The notes: generated by a model not told the origin, from the sequence alone. A DNA stretch of 64,000 nt from Yanghanlia sp047501535 (GCF_047501535.1 NZ_JAZDRJ010000009.1:113320-177319), one strand, 5' to 3'. Positions 44,391 through 53,427 are shown, counted from the first letter of the stretch. Program-made: numbers and translations.

Positions 44391-44663
44391 TTAGTTGACC
44401 GCGTCTTTCAAGCCCTTGCCCGGACGGAACTTGGGCACACGCGCCTTCTTGATTTTGATCTCTTCACCAGTGCGGGGGTTGCGGCCGGTGCGTGCAGCGC
44501 GTTCGGACACGGAGAAGGTACCGAACCCAACGAGTGTGACGTCGTCCTTGTTCTTGAGGGCTGTGGTCACCGCGCCAATGAAGGCATCCAGCGCGCGAGC
44601 GGCGTCGGCCTTGGAAAGATCTGCCTTCGTGGAAATGTGTTCGATGAGCTCTGTTTTATTCAT
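44391..44663 (-). CDS. hupB: DNA-binding protein HU
   Basis: A 90-residue HU/IHF-family protein with the helical base (MNKTELIEHISTKADLSKAD), GFGTFSVSERAARTGRNPRTGEEI and the DNA-clasping arm, ending KFRPGKGLKDAVN. It is a nucleoid-architecture protein that binds DNA with little sequence preference and bends it. It is monocistronic as far as visible, with tRNA-Val downstream on the same strand. Confidence 0.96.
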   Translation of the reverse strand: MNKTELIEHISTKADLSKADAARALDAFIGAVTTALKNKDDVTLVGFGTFSVSERAARTGRNPRTGEEIKIKKARVPKFRPGKGLKDAVN

Positions 44664-45206
44664 TAAGGATTACCCCTAAAAATTATTCATCAGACTACTT
44701 ATAAAGAAACAGCCTGGAAAAGAAAGACTTAGGCTTCTGCCAATGGAACCCACGCAAGACAGAAAACCTATAGCAAGGCTACAGCGTATTAGGCCTTCTG
44801 AAATGGAGTGCTGTCAAGGGTGGAACCCCTGAAACCCGCATTAACATTGACCTGAGTGGAATGTCGGCCACGAATATCCCCTTAAGGGGTGTAAGCCGTG
44901 GACGGGTGGGTTAGAGTGGCTTCGCCCAGTGTATAGCACCCAGTGTATAGCAGATGGCACGCATCAGAGTCGCGATTGTTGCTCAGGCGGGTTGGCGATG
45001 CAAGTGAGTGCTGACAAAAATTTACGTTGGCCGGTGTCCGGCAGCGCCAGTTGTGGCCGTAAGCGTAAATTTTTCGATATGTTGATTCTGATCATACTAG
45101 GCTTGATTCTAATTGCGAATGGTTCGCATTAGTGATATTATTTTAGTTCTGGGCAGGCGCAAGCAGCGTCTTGCTGCTATACGCATTTAGCCATTGTTGT
45201 TGGGTC
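44664..45206. promoter_or_regulatory. hupB-tonB divergent intergenic region
   Basis: This 543-bp region has no credible gene. It holds the hupB promoter on one side and the tonB promoter on the other. A structured element at 45016-45074 has perfect 11-base arms (AAAAATTTACG / CGTAAATTTTT) enclosing a smaller GCCGGTGTCCGGC hairpin. The Fur-type palindrome follows at 45111-45130. Confidence 0.55.
45111..45130. promoter_or_regulatory. Probable Fur box upstream of tonB
   Basis: AATTGCGAATGGTTCGCATT is a near-palindrome built on TGCGAA-TGG-TTCGCA, a form typical of Fur sites before iron-uptake genes. It lies about 80-100 bp before the tonB start, consistent with iron repression of the operon. Confidence 0.6.
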
Positions 45207-46160
45207 ATGCCTCGCTCGTCTCCATCTTCTAAAACTAGTCTCGTGCCGGTGCGCTTCATAGGCGCAACGGTGGCCGTTGGGCTGCATGCAGCCATTCTTG
45301 CGGCCATTGTTTCGGTGCCGCCAGGAAAAATTGAAATTGATTTGCCTGAAACCGTAGAAATCCACTTTGTTGAGATTTCCGATGACGTGCAGGATGCTGC
45401 ACCCAATGAAAACCCCAGCGATGAACCTGCATCGGAAGCAGTGGAAGACGCGGTAGAAGACGTGGAGGAGGTTGAGCCTGAACCGATTCCAGAGCCTGAA
45501 CCCGAACCGATTCCTGAGCCGGAACCTGAGCCGGAGCCGATTCCTGAGCCGGAGCCGGAACCCATCCCCGAGCCAGAGCCAATACCCGAACCTGAGCTAA
45601 TACCCGAACCCGAACCGGAGCCTGAACCGATTCCAGAACCCGAACCTGAGCCCGAGCCCGAGGCGATTACAGAGCCTCCGCCTGCGCCTGAGCCGCCGCC
45701 TCCGCCCAAACCGGAGCCACCTCCTAAGCCTAAGCCCGCGCCGAAGCCCAAGCCGGCTCCAGCGCCAGCGCCTAAACCCAAACCTGCGCCCGCTAAACAT
45801 GCGCCGGCAGCAGCCGGGCCGGCGGGGCAAGAGACTGCGCCTGTGGCGAAAGCACCGTCTGCACCGGTGGACCCAGACCGTCCTCGTGTCATTGGCAAGG
45901 TGGATTACGTGGGCAAGCGCCCCTCGCCCGTGTACCCCCGCATGTCACAGCGCCGTGGGGAACAGGGCAGGGTGATTGTGCGCGTGCTGATTTCGCCAGA
46001 GGGTAGTGTGTTGAACGCCACCGTGCAGCGTTCCTCGGGTTATGAGCGCTTGGATGCGGAGGCCGTCAAGGCCGCGCGTACGGCGCGATTTAAGCCTTAC
46101 ACCGAAAACGGCCATGCCTACCGGGCGTTGGCGGATATCCCTTTTGATTTTGTTCTATAG
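45207..46160 (+). CDS. tonB: Energy transducer TonB
   Basis: A 317-residue protein with an N-terminal membrane anchor (FIGATVAVGLHAAILAAIVSV, with the conserved His), an exceptionally long Glu-Pro (about residues 85-155) then Lys-Pro (about 170-195) periplasmic spacer, and a C-terminal TonB domain (KRPSPVYPRMSQRRGEQGRV, SSGYERLDAEAVKAARTARF). It carries proton-motive energy from ExbB/ExbD to outer-membrane receptors for iron complexes. ATG 45207 is preferred over an upstream TTG (45171). First gene of the tonB-exbB-exbD operon, behind a likely Fur box. Confidence 0.93.
   Translation: MPRSSPSSKTSLVPVRFIGATVAVGLHAAILAAIVSVPPGKIEIDLPETVEIHFVEISDDVQDAAPNENPSDEPASEAVEDAVEDVEEVEPEPIPEPEPEPIPEPEPEPEPIPEPEPEPIPEPEPIPEPELIPEPEPEPEPIPEPEPEPEPEAITEPPPAPEPPPPPKPEPPPKPKPAPKPKPAPAPAPKPKPAPAKHAPAAAGPAGQETAPVAKAPSAPVDPDRPRVIGKVDYVGKRPSPVYPRMSQRRGEQGRVIVRVLISPEGSVLNATVQRSSGYERLDAEAVKAARTARFKPYTENGHAYRALADIPFDFVL
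45474..45800 (+). repeat. Glu-Pro / Lys-Pro coding low-complexity repeat in tonB
   Basis: Iterated hexamer-like units encode EPEPEPIPEPEP-type sequence, then PPKPKPAPKPKP. The rigid spacer spans the periplasm. Such DNA can gain or lose units by slippage. Confidence 0.85.
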
Positions 46161-46169
46161 GACACACCC

Positions 46170-47216
46170 ATGCTCGATTTCATCGACCTCGCCCTTCAGT
46201 CGCTTGCCCAGGTAAGTGATGCGGCCACGCAGGCGACCGATGGGGCCGGCCAAGCGGCTTCCGCCGCCGGTGCCGCTGCCAACGCCAGTGCCGCAGCCGC
46301 TTCGAGCGCTGTGGACGCCGGGGCCTCGGCCACTTCCGCCTTGGGCGGAAGCATGAGCCCTGGGGCGGCGGACTCTGCTGTTGCGCCCGCTTCATTCCCT
46401 GGTGCTGCGGGTGCTGCTGCCACGCAGCCGGAGGGCCTTGCGGTAACCGGGCCTGGAATGGTGCCGCCCGCTGAGAGCGCGCCGCCCACCGGCTTCCTGC
46501 ACTTCATCGCACAAAGCGATATTGTGGGTAAGTCCCTGTTTGCCGTGCTGATCATCATGTCGCTTATCAGCTGGTACCTGATTGTGGTCAAAATGATTAT
46601 GCGGGTACGGGTCAAGCGTCGTTCGGCGCACTTCCTGAGAGAGTTCTGGGCCGCCAGCTCTTTGGAACAGGTGGAGAATGAAATTGCCACCCACGGCGCA
46701 AACGAGCCCTTTGCGCATTTGGCCAGCCATGCTATCCACGCCCGTAACCATCACGCTAAGTATGGCGCAATGCGTTTGGAAGAAAAGGGTTCGACAGGCG
46801 CGTTTGTCACGCGCACCATTCGCAAAGTGATCGATGAAGAAACGGCCAAGCTGGAAAACGGCCTGACCATGTTGGCCTCGATTGGTTCGACCTCACCGTT
46901 TGTGGGCTTGTTCGGGACGGTGTGGGGGGTTTACCACGCTTTGGTGGGCATTGGTTTGTCGGATGGCGTGACCATTAATCGCATTGCCGGCCCTGTGGGC
47001 GAAGCCCTTATTATGACGGGCCTGGGTTTGGCAGTAGCCATTCCTGCGGTGTTGGCTTACAACGGGTTTGTGCGCAGCAACCGAGTGTATTTGGCCAAAC
47101 TTGACGCCTTCGCCCACGACTTGTTCACTTTCCTCACCACTGGTCAGCAAGTTGTTGAAGGTAACGGCAAAATGCGCCGTGTCACGAAGTTGCCGGCCGC
47201 CGCGGGAGACGCATAA
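46170..47216 (+). CDS. exbB: Biopolymer transporter ExbB
   Basis: A 348-residue MotA/TolQ/ExbB proton-channel protein. The first ~115 residues form an Ala/Ser-rich stretch (QAASAAGAAANASAAAAS), not part of the core. Three helices follow (about 122-145, 245-270, 285-310) with the conserved TSPFVGLFGTVWGVYHAL segment and GLGLAVAIPAVLAYNGFVR. It forms the pentameric stator with ExbD. It begins nine bases after tonB; its stop overlaps the exbD start (TAATG). Confidence 0.92.
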   Translation: MLDFIDLALQSLAQVSDAATQATDGAGQAASAAGAAANASAAAASSAVDAGASATSALGGSMSPGAADSAVAPASFPGAAGAAATQPEGLAVTGPGMVPPAESAPPTGFLHFIAQSDIVGKSLFAVLIIMSLISWYLIVVKMIMRVRVKRRSAHFLREFWAASSLEQVENEIATHGANEPFAHLASHAIHARNHHAKYGAMRLEEKGSTGAFVTRTIRKVIDEETAKLENGLTMLASIGSTSPFVGLFGTVWGVYHALVGIGLSDGVTINRIAGPVGEALIMTGLGLAVAIPAVLAYNGFVRSNRVYLAKLDAFAHDLFTFLTTGQQVVEGNGKMRRVTKLPAAAGDA

Positions 47217-47701
47217 TGGCATTTGGCAGCTTTGACAATAAAAGCAGCAGCAATGCGGTATCTGAAATTAATATGGTGCCGCTCATTGACGTGATGCTGG
47301 TGCTGTTGGTGATTTTCATCATTACGGCGCCATTGCTCAGTCATTCCATCAAAATTAACGTGCCGCAAGCCAGCTCTGAGCCGGTGCAGCAGGATCCTAA
47401 GGTGGTGGATTTTGCAGTGGATGCTGACGGGCAACTGTTCTGGAATGAGCAACCGGTCAGCATGGAGCAGATTCCGGCCCTGATGGCGGCTGAGGCGGCG
47501 CTTGACCCGCAACCTGAAATACGCCTGCGTGCAGACTTAGATACCCGCTATGAGGTTTTGGCGCAGGTCATGAGTATGGCGCGCCAGTCGGGCCTGAAGC
47601 GTTTGGGCTTTGTGACGCGGCCCGGTTCGACGCCTGCTGCGGCACCCGGCCCGGTAGCTGATACGCCTGCCGCCATGCAAGCGCAAGGTGCGGGTTCTTA
47701 A
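47216..47701 (+). CDS. exbD: Biopolymer transporter ExbD
   Basis: A 161-residue ExbD/TolR protein with a short cytoplasmic N terminus, one helix containing the essential proton-carrying Asp (MVPLIDVMLVLLVIFIITAP, about residues 20-40) and a periplasmic domain (IRLRADLDTRYEVLAQVMSMAR). An Ala/Pro-rich tail extends past the usual end. It completes the TonB energising complex. A strong terminator follows at 47746. Confidence 0.94.
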   Translation: MAFGSFDNKSSSNAVSEINMVPLIDVMLVLLVIFIITAPLLSHSIKINVPQASSEPVQQDPKVVDFAVDADGQLFWNEQPVSMEQIPALMAAEAALDPQPEIRLRADLDTRYEVLAQVMSMARQSGLKRLGFVTRPGSTPAAAPGPVADTPAAMQAQGAGS

Positions 47702-47745
47702 CCGCCTGCCGCAACACGCCGCGCGCTGCACAAATGCCGGTCATC

Positions 47746-47780
47746 GAAAGCGCTCCTCACAAGGGCGCTTTCGTTTTTTT
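47746..47780 (+). terminator. Terminator of the tonB-exbB-exbD operon
   Basis: Eight-base arms at 47746-47753 and 47765-47772 followed by GTTTTTTT. Confidence 0.88.
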
Positions 47781-47847
47781 GTCGAAGGCGAGCGATATCC
47801 GGCAGTATTTACGGCGATTTCTCCCGACCTTCCCTATAATTGCGTGT

Positions 47848-48534
47848 ATGCGAATACTCGTAATCGAAGACGACCCAACCCTTGGCCCGGCACTGCGGGA
47901 ATTTCTCACCCAGCAAGGTTATGCCGTTGACTGGCTGCAAGACGGCTCTCAGGTGCTGAACACTGTAGCGGGGCAACTCTACGATCTTCTTCTGCTGGAT
48001 CTCAACCTGCCCGGCAAAAGCGGGTTGGAAGTGCTGCGCGAACTGCGTGCGGCCTCCGAGTCTTTGCCTGTATTGATTCTCACAGCACGCGATAGCGTGG
48101 ATGATAGGGTGGACGGGTTGGACAGCGGAGCGGACGATTACGTCACCAAGCCCTTTGAGCTGCCCGAGCTGGCCGCCAGAGTCCGGGCGTTGGGCCGTCG
48201 TCGGGCGGGCCAGGCTCATGCAGTCATCGAAGCAGGGCCTTTGCAGTTTGATACGGTGGGCCGGGAAGTCCGGGTGGCAGGGGAACGGCTCAGCCTTTCC
48301 GTGCGCGAGCTTTCCGTTCTGGAAATGCTGATCATGCGGGCGGGCAAGGTGGTGACTAAACAGCAGATTGTGAATTCCTTGTCTGCCTGGGATTCGGATT
48401 TCAGCGAGAATGCGGTGGAAGTCTATATCTACCGGCTAAGGCGCCGGCTGGAAGGGACGGGAGCCACGATCCAAACGGTGCGAGGTTTCGGCTATCTGCT
48501 GGAAACGGATGAAGCGCTGGCTGCAAAACACTAG
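47848..48534 (+). CDS. OmpR/PhoB-family response regulator
   Basis: A 228-residue protein with a receiver domain (acidic pocket EDD at 7-9, phospho-acceptor Asp51 in LLLLDLNLPG, conserved Thr in ILTARDS and Lys in YVTKPF) and a C-terminal winged helix (SVRELSVLEMLIMRAGKVVT, VEVYIYRLRRRLE). The ATG at 47848 gives the domain start; the frame is open further upstream (47734) across the exbD terminator without similarity. Translation overlaps the kinase gene by 26 bases. Targets are unknown; an adjacent tonB locus does not prove an iron role. Confidence 0.92.
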   Translation: MRILVIEDDPTLGPALREFLTQQGYAVDWLQDGSQVLNTVAGQLYDLLLLDLNLPGKSGLEVLRELRAASESLPVLILTARDSVDDRVDGLDSGADDYVTKPFELPELAARVRALGRRRAGQAHAVIEAGPLQFDTVGREVRVAGERLSLSVRELSVLEMLIMRAGKVVTKQQIVNSLSAWDSDFSENAVEVYIYRLRRRLEGTGATIQTVRGFGYLLETDEALAAKH

Positions 48535-49639
48535 TCGCCTTGAGCGGCTGATGCCGCGAGGCTCGCTGGCACGCCACTTGGTGGTTCGGCTTATGCCGGC
48601 CGTGCTGGTGCTTATTCTCATGGATGTGGTGGTTACCTGGTATTTCACTGGCACCATGAGCATAGAAGAATGGCTGGAGCGCGATCTGTTCTGGGCCATG
48701 TTGTTTAGCCAGCTTGTTTTGCTGCTGGTGTTTGGTTGGGTGCTGATTACAGGCATTCGTTCCGGCCTGGATAGCGTCAACCGCCTTTCGCATGAGCTTA
48801 GCCAGCGTTCCATTGACGATTTGCAGCCCCTTGATACCGACGGCCTTTCCAGCGAAATCGCCCCCCTTATTACCCATATAAACGATTTGCTGAAACGGCT
48901 TGATGATGCGGTTCAGGCGCAGCGCCGCTTTGTTGGCCATGCCGCTCACCAATTGCGTACGCCACTGACCGGGCTCAAGCTTGAATGCGAACTGATGCTG
49001 GCGGGGAATCTGCCTGCGGATGTACGCGAACGTGCCGAACGCATCAAGTCGGTAAACGACAGGATGATACGGCTGGGTCAGCAACTGCTGGTGCTGGCGC
49101 GGGCAGACTCCTCCACACGGCCGCAAGACAGTTTTGTACGCAGCGACCTGAACGAATGGGTGCGGAATTCCGCCGCAGAGTGGGTGCCACGCACGCGCGC
49201 CGCAGGGCTGGCACTGGAATTCACTGCTGCGGATGAACCTGTGAGGGTGGACATCGACCCCATTCTTCTTGAAGAGCTATTGAGCAACTTAATTGACAAC
49301 GCGTTGCGCTATGGGCTGGGAGCCAGCGCGATCCGTATTCAGGTGAGCAGCAATCCGCCTAGCCTGACCGTGGAAGACGACGGGCCCGGTATCAAGCCGG
49401 AAGAGGCAGAGCGCGTCTTTGAGGCGTTTTATAGAGCGCCGGGCAGCGTGGCGGGTGGCTCGGGCCTGGGCTTGGCGATTGTCCGTGAAATCGCCCATGT
49501 CCATGGAGGATGGTGGAATTTGCTGAGTCGTCCCGCATTTCCAGGCACGCGAATTACGGTGGTATTCCCCGGTCCACGTAAGGGAGCGAGGTTGAATCGG
49601 CTCGAGGGGTGGAAGGGCAGCGCGCCCGGCGGCATGTAA
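48509..49639 (+). CDS. Sensor histidine kinase
   Basis: A 376-residue kinase with two membrane helices (about 27-47 and 62-84) separated by a very short periplasmic loop (about 15 residues), a HAMP-like linker, the dimerisation/H-box with phospho-acceptor His147 (AAHQLRTPLTGLK), the N box (LLSNLIDNALRYGL), G1 (VEDDGPGIKPEEAE) and G2 (GGSGLGLAIV). The tiny loop suggests sensing in the membrane or cytoplasm, or through a partner. It partners with the overlapping response regulator. Confidence 0.92.
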   Translation: MKRWLQNTSRLERLMPRGSLARHLVVRLMPAVLVLILMDVVVTWYFTGTMSIEEWLERDLFWAMLFSQLVLLLVFGWVLITGIRSGLDSVNRLSHELSQRSIDDLQPLDTDGLSSEIAPLITHINDLLKRLDDAVQAQRRFVGHAAHQLRTPLTGLKLECELMLAGNLPADVRERAERIKSVNDRMIRLGQQLLVLARADSSTRPQDSFVRSDLNEWVRNSAAEWVPRTRAAGLALEFTAADEPVRVDIDPILLEELLSNLIDNALRYGLGASAIRIQVSSNPPSLTVEDDGPGIKPEEAERVFEAFYRAPGSVAGGSGLGLAIVREIAHVHGGWWNLLSRPAFPGTRITVVFPGPRKGARLNRLEGWKGSAPGGM

Positions 49640-49675
49640 ATCACATGGCCGGGGCGCGCTTAGGCCTCAGGCGTT

Positions 49676-50191
49676 TTACCTTACCGGCTGGGCGCCGAGT
49701 GTGCCGGGCGCGGGTGCGCCGGGTTGTTGATAGTAATTATTTGGCGCGGGCACTGGCTGGGCGCCGTATTGGCCCGCTGGAGCCGTAGTGTCGGCAGGCA
49801 CGGTAATGGTCAGTTCGCGGAATATGCCTCCGCCACTCACGCTTCCGTGCTCCACGGCGCTGCTATCTGTCATCAGGCGTTCGCAATCCGCGCGTTGTGC
49901 GGCAGGCAGGCGGGCACAACGAGCGGCGCTGTTTGCCGCAGTGTTTTCATGTGCGGTGGTGAGGCGGTTGCGACGGGCCTCCTGTAATGCCGCGCCAGCT
50001 TCGCGCTGGCAAGTGCGTTTTCTTTCAGGATCGGTCAGGGTGGCGCAACGTTGCATGTCTGCGTCGTAGCGCGCCTGCAGGTCTGAGGTCGAAGCGTTTT
50101 GGGCTTGAGCCGCCGCCAAGGGCAGCAGCCCGGCTGCTGCCACAACGAGCGCCATGTGCGTAGGGCGCAGAGTCCGTTTGATTGCCTTCAT
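49676..50191 (-). CDS. Hypothetical secreted protein
   Basis: A 171-residue protein with a signal peptide (LVVAAAGLLPLAAAQAQ, cleavage near residue 31), a region of Cys-containing repeats (MQRCATLTDPERKRTCQRE and AARCARLPAAQRADCERL, each with a Cys pair 8-11 residues apart) and a Pro/Gln/Tyr-rich tail. It is probably periplasmic with two disulfides. I do not recognise the family. It is a single gene between the two-component system and the mrp operon. Ribosome site AGGAGG before the ATG. Confidence 0.7.
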   Translation of the reverse strand: MKAIKRTLRPTHMALVVAAAGLLPLAAAQAQNASTSDLQARYDADMQRCATLTDPERKRTCQREAGAALQEARRNRLTTAHENTAANSAARCARLPAAQRADCERLMTDSSAVEHGSVSGGGIFRELTITVPADTTAPAGQYGAQPVPAPNNYYQQPGAPAPGTLGAQPVR

Positions 50192-50326
50192 GGAACCTCC
50201 TGTAGTTAGGGAAGCGTGTGTATCAGTGCTTCCTGGCTGTTACATATTCAGTATATCCAGACGCAGCCGCGCAGCGTGCAAGCGGATGTATCGGTACAGC
50301 GGTTCAGAAATGCTTTAAAACAGTCC

Positions 50327-50692
50327 TCAGGATTCTGTCTGCGTAGAGGGGGTCTTTTCCGCTTTTGTGCGCTCTTCCACTCCCCGGCGCAGCTCCCGCT
50401 TAATCGCCGCCCGCATCAGCAGCATGGCCGTTACCGGTGATGTGATGATGAGGAAGAAACTCACCAGCAAGGAATGGGCCACGAAGCGGTGTTCTGTGAC
50501 CGAAGCCATGATTAGAATAGATACAACTATGCAGAAAGAGGCCAGGGTATTGCCCAGCGTCGGTGCATGTATGCGGCTATAGAAGTGTGGCAGGCGCAAC
50601 AACCCCAGCGAACCGGTGAAAGCAAAAAAACCAGCAACAACAAGCAGAAACGAAATAGCCAGAATGGCCCAGTTTGGAAGATCAGGAGTCAT
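50327..50692 (-). CDS. mrpG: Mrp-type cation/proton antiporter subunit G
   Basis: From the ATG at 50692 this 121-residue protein has three helices with the subunit G landmark SLGLLRLPHFYSRIHAPTLGNTLA and a charged C-terminal tail. It is the last gene of the six-gene antiporter operon and overlaps mrpF by four bases. The upstream in-frame start at 50761 lies within mrpF and lacks similarity. Confidence 0.93.
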   Translation of the reverse strand: MTPDLPNWAILAISFLLVVAGFFAFTGSLGLLRLPHFYSRIHAPTLGNTLASFCIVVSILIMASVTEHRFVAHSLLVSFFLIITSPVTAMLLMRAAIKRELRRGVEERTKAEKTPSTQTES

Positions 50693-50970
50693 GGTTCGAT
50701 CACCTCGCCACGCAGCAGGAATTTGGCCATAGCTACTGAGCCGACAAACCCAAATACGCAAATAAGCAGGCCAATATCAAAATACAGCGGCGAGCCAAAG
50801 CGCAAGCCAAGCGTCAGTAGTACAAGCATGCCATTGATGTACATGGTGTCCAGGGCCAGCACCCGGTCGGCCATGGAAGGGCCGGTGGCCAGCCGATAGA
50901 CAGCCAGGCACATGCCAAGCACAAAACATGCGATGGCAAAGAACAAGGCTATTTGGAATATCTGGTTCAT
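50689..50970 (-). CDS. mrpF: Mrp-type cation/proton antiporter subunit F
   Basis: A 93-residue, three-helix protein with the subunit F signature YRLATGPSMADRVLALDTMYIN. In these complexes F is a small membrane subunit needed for assembly. It overlaps both neighbours by four bases (ATGA), indicating translational coupling. Confidence 0.93.
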   Translation of the reverse strand: MNQIFQIALFFAIACFVLGMCLAVYRLATGPSMADRVLALDTMYINGMLVLLTLGLRFGSPLYFDIGLLICVFGFVGSVAMAKFLLRGEVIEP

Positions 50971-51452
50971 TCGAAAATCTCCTTCAATGGACGTGCGTAG
51001 TCATACTGGATTTTGTGAATCCAATAGGCTTCGTCCGTGAGATCAAGGACATGCAGGGTGAGCAGCTCTTCATTTTCTGCGAACTCCGCCCACACGGTGC
51101 CAGGCGTGTAGGTAACGATGCAGGAAAGCACCGCCAGACCATGCGGGTCTTTGAGGTCGATCGGGATTTTGATAAACCCCGGCGATATCTTTTTATTGCC
51201 CACCCAAATAATGCGGGCCACTTCCAAGTTGGAGTTGAACACGTCAACGGCCACTCGCCATAGCAGCTTCAGGGCGACCAGGGGTTTGCGCGGGCGGGCG
51301 CGTAGCGGCCGCAGCGCTCGCGATGCCCAGCCGAAGAACAGCGCCAGGGCGCCGCCCAGCACAATATTGCCAAAGGACAGACTGTCGTTCAACAACAGCC
51401 ACAGTCCTAAAAGCATGGTGGGAAGGTAGAGCCAGCTTAAAAGCTTTTTCAT
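50967..51452 (-). CDS. mrpE: Mrp-type cation/proton antiporter subunit E
   Basis: A 161-residue protein with N-terminal helices (about 5-45) and a cytoplasmic domain holding KISPGFIKIPIDLKDPHGLA and the family motif YTPGTVWAEFAENEELLTLHVLDL. Subunit E is required for stability of the antiporter complex. Overlaps mrpD and mrpF by four bases. Confidence 0.93.
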   Translation of the reverse strand: MKKLLSWLYLPTMLLGLWLLLNDSLSFGNIVLGGALALFFGWASRALRPLRARPRKPLVALKLLWRVAVDVFNSNLEVARIIWVGNKKISPGFIKIPIDLKDPHGLAVLSCIVTYTPGTVWAEFAENEELLTLHVLDLTDEAYWIHKIQYDYARPLKEIFE

Positions 51453-53086
51453 GGCAGAACCTCCGTGGGAGTAACACTACGGCCCGGGCTTTGATTGAGA
51501 ACCGCGCTAATGTAGGAATCAGGTGAGCCCAGATATCTGGCCGTATCTTCCAGGTAGCGCATCAGGGGCCCCGCCCAGATGACCATGGCGATGCATAGAA
51601 AAATCAGCATACTGACAGGGCCGGCCTCGGATAAACGCAGGCGCGGCGTGGTGGTGTCTTCAACGCTCCAGAACAGGCGGATGCCGGTTCGCCCCAAGGC
51701 CACAATGCAGGCTAGCCCTGACAGCAACATGAAGCCGATCAACAGCCAGGTACCAATGCCGGGCGCACCTTCAGCCGTGGTGAGCGCGGCCGACAGCATA
51801 GCGAATTTGGCCACAAAGCCAGAAAAGGGAGGCAGGCCGGCAATGAGCAAGGCGCAGGCGACGAAAGACAGGCCCAGAAATGCCATGGCGGCGGGAATGG
51901 CGACGCCGACTACGTCATCGCTTTTATCCGGGGATTCGGGGTCCTCAAGGTCGAAGGCTTCCAGGCTGACCGCCAGCAGGTCGGCGCCAAAGGCCTGTGT
52001 GCGTTCGACCATTTCAAGCAACAGGAAGAAGGCGCCCAGAGCCAGCACGGAGCTAATCAAGTAGAACAGTGCAGGCCCTGTGAGTGTCACGCCGGGCATC
52101 CCGAGGGCGGCGAACAGAGTGCCGGACGAGATGATGGCGCAGTAGGCGGCCTGGCGTTCGGGCTGGGGGGCTGCTATGAGGCCGACAATACCGAAGGCCA
52201 GGGTGGCAATACCCACCGGGAACATCCATTCGCCGCCGAAGGCCGCTGGCGCGCCTGTTGGCAGCAGCAGCGAGCCAATGCGCAACAGGGCATACACACC
52301 GACCTTGGTCATGATCATGAAAACGGCTGCCACGGGCGCGCCGGCATTGGCATAGGTGGCCGGTAACCAGAAGTTCAGTGGCCAGGCTGCAGCCTTGATC
52401 AGGAAGGCAATGCCCAGGATGGCGGCCCCGGATTCGAATAAACGGCGCTCCGGGCCGACAAGTTCCCCGGCGCGGGCGGCGAGATCCGCCATATTCAAGG
52501 AACCGGTTACGCCGTAAATCATGGCCATGGAGATCAGCAGCAAGAATGAGGCGATCAGGTTGACCGCCACATAATGCAAACCGGCAGACACGCGCGCACG
52601 CCCCGAGCCATGCAGGGCCAGCCCATATGATGCGGCCAGCAAGACTTCGAAGAATACGAACAGGTTGAATAAGTCGCCGGTGAGAAAGGCGCCGTTCAGC
52701 CCCATCAGCAGGAACTGGTAGAGGGGGTGAAAGTGCACCCCGGCGCGGTCCCAACGCGCGGTGGCATACACCCAGGCAGCCATTCCCAGCAACGCGGTGA
52801 GCACCAGCATGACGGCTGAGAGGCGGTCGACCACTGCCACAATGCCGAAGGGCGCAGGCCAATCGCCCAGCAAATAGACGGCAACGCCGCCCGGCCAGTC
52901 GTTGGGGATATAACCAGCCGTTGCGAACAATAGAGTAATGGCCACAGCCAACTGACTGGCAATGGATATGAAGCCCAGCGTGAGGCGGCCCCGCCGGTGG
53001 CCGTCGCGCACGACCAGCATGAGCGCGCCGCAGATCAACGGAATGACGACGGGCAGAATAGGAAGGTGTTGCATCCAGCCTGTCAC
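51449..53086 (-). CDS. mrpD: Mrp-type cation/proton antiporter subunit D
   Basis: A 545-residue polytopic protein homologous to respiratory complex I proton-pumping subunits (NuoN/NuoM type), with about 14 helices. It contains LFNLFVFFEVLLAASYGLAL (functional Glu), AAWPLNFWLPATYANAGAPVAA (conserved Lys region) and LSGFVAKFAMLSAAL. It is one of two proton-path subunits. It overlaps mrpC by four bases. Confidence 0.94.
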   Translation of the reverse strand: MTGWMQHLPILPVVIPLICGALMLVVRDGHRRGRLTLGFISIASQLAVAITLLFATAGYIPNDWPGGVAVYLLGDWPAPFGIVAVVDRLSAVMLVLTALLGMAAWVYATARWDRAGVHFHPLYQFLLMGLNGAFLTGDLFNLFVFFEVLLAASYGLALHGSGRARVSAGLHYVAVNLIASFLLLISMAMIYGVTGSLNMADLAARAGELVGPERRLFESGAAILGIAFLIKAAAWPLNFWLPATYANAGAPVAAVFMIMTKVGVYALLRIGSLLLPTGAPAAFGGEWMFPVGIATLAFGIVGLIAAPQPERQAAYCAIISSGTLFAALGMPGVTLTGPALFYLISSVLALGAFFLLLEMVERTQAFGADLLAVSLEAFDLEDPESPDKSDDVVGVAIPAAMAFLGLSFVACALLIAGLPPFSGFVAKFAMLSAALTTAEGAPGIGTWLLIGFMLLSGLACIVALGRTGIRLFWSVEDTTTPRLRLSEAGPVSMLIFLCIAMVIWAGPLMRYLEDTARYLGSPDSYISAVLNQSPGRSVTPTEVLP

Positions 53087-53427
53087 TTGAGGGTCTCCTT
53101 GCCGTCAACGTGGTCGGTGCCGCTGAAGCCGCGTGACGCAAGCAGAATCACCAGGAACAGGGCGGTGGTGGCAAAGGCAATGACGATAGCCGTCAGCACC
53201 AGGGCCTGGGGCAGCGGGTCGGCATAATGCGAAATGTCGCCCGCCCATTCAGGATCAATCACCGGGGGGATGCCCAACGTGACACGCCCCATCGAGAAAA
53301 TGAACAGGTTGACCGCATAAGAGATCAGGGACAGCCCCATGATGACTTGAAAGGTGCGTGGCCGCAGCACCAGCCACACACCAGAGCCGGCAAGAACGCC
53401 GATGGCAAGGGAAAGAATCAATTCCAT
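53083..53427 (-). CDS. mrpC: Mrp-type cation/proton antiporter subunit C
   Basis: A 114-residue NuoK-like protein with three helices and the family stretches GLSLISYAVNLFIFSMGR and DPLPQALVLTAIVIAFATTAL. It starts one base after the mrpA stop. Confidence 0.94.
   Translation of the reverse strand: MELILSLAIGVLAGSGVWLVLRPRTFQVIMGLSLISYAVNLFIFSMGRVTLGIPPVIDPEWAGDISHYADPLPQALVLTAIVIAFATTALFLVILLASRGFSGTDHVDGKETLK

Noticed and set aside
44929..45132. 67-residue ORF between hupB and tonB
   Set aside because: It spans the structured element and the Fur-type site, has no ribosome site and no recognisable features.
45143..45898. Glycine/serine-rich minus-strand frame opposite tonB
   Set aside because: It is the antisense of the Glu-Pro repeat; the plus frame encodes a standard TonB.
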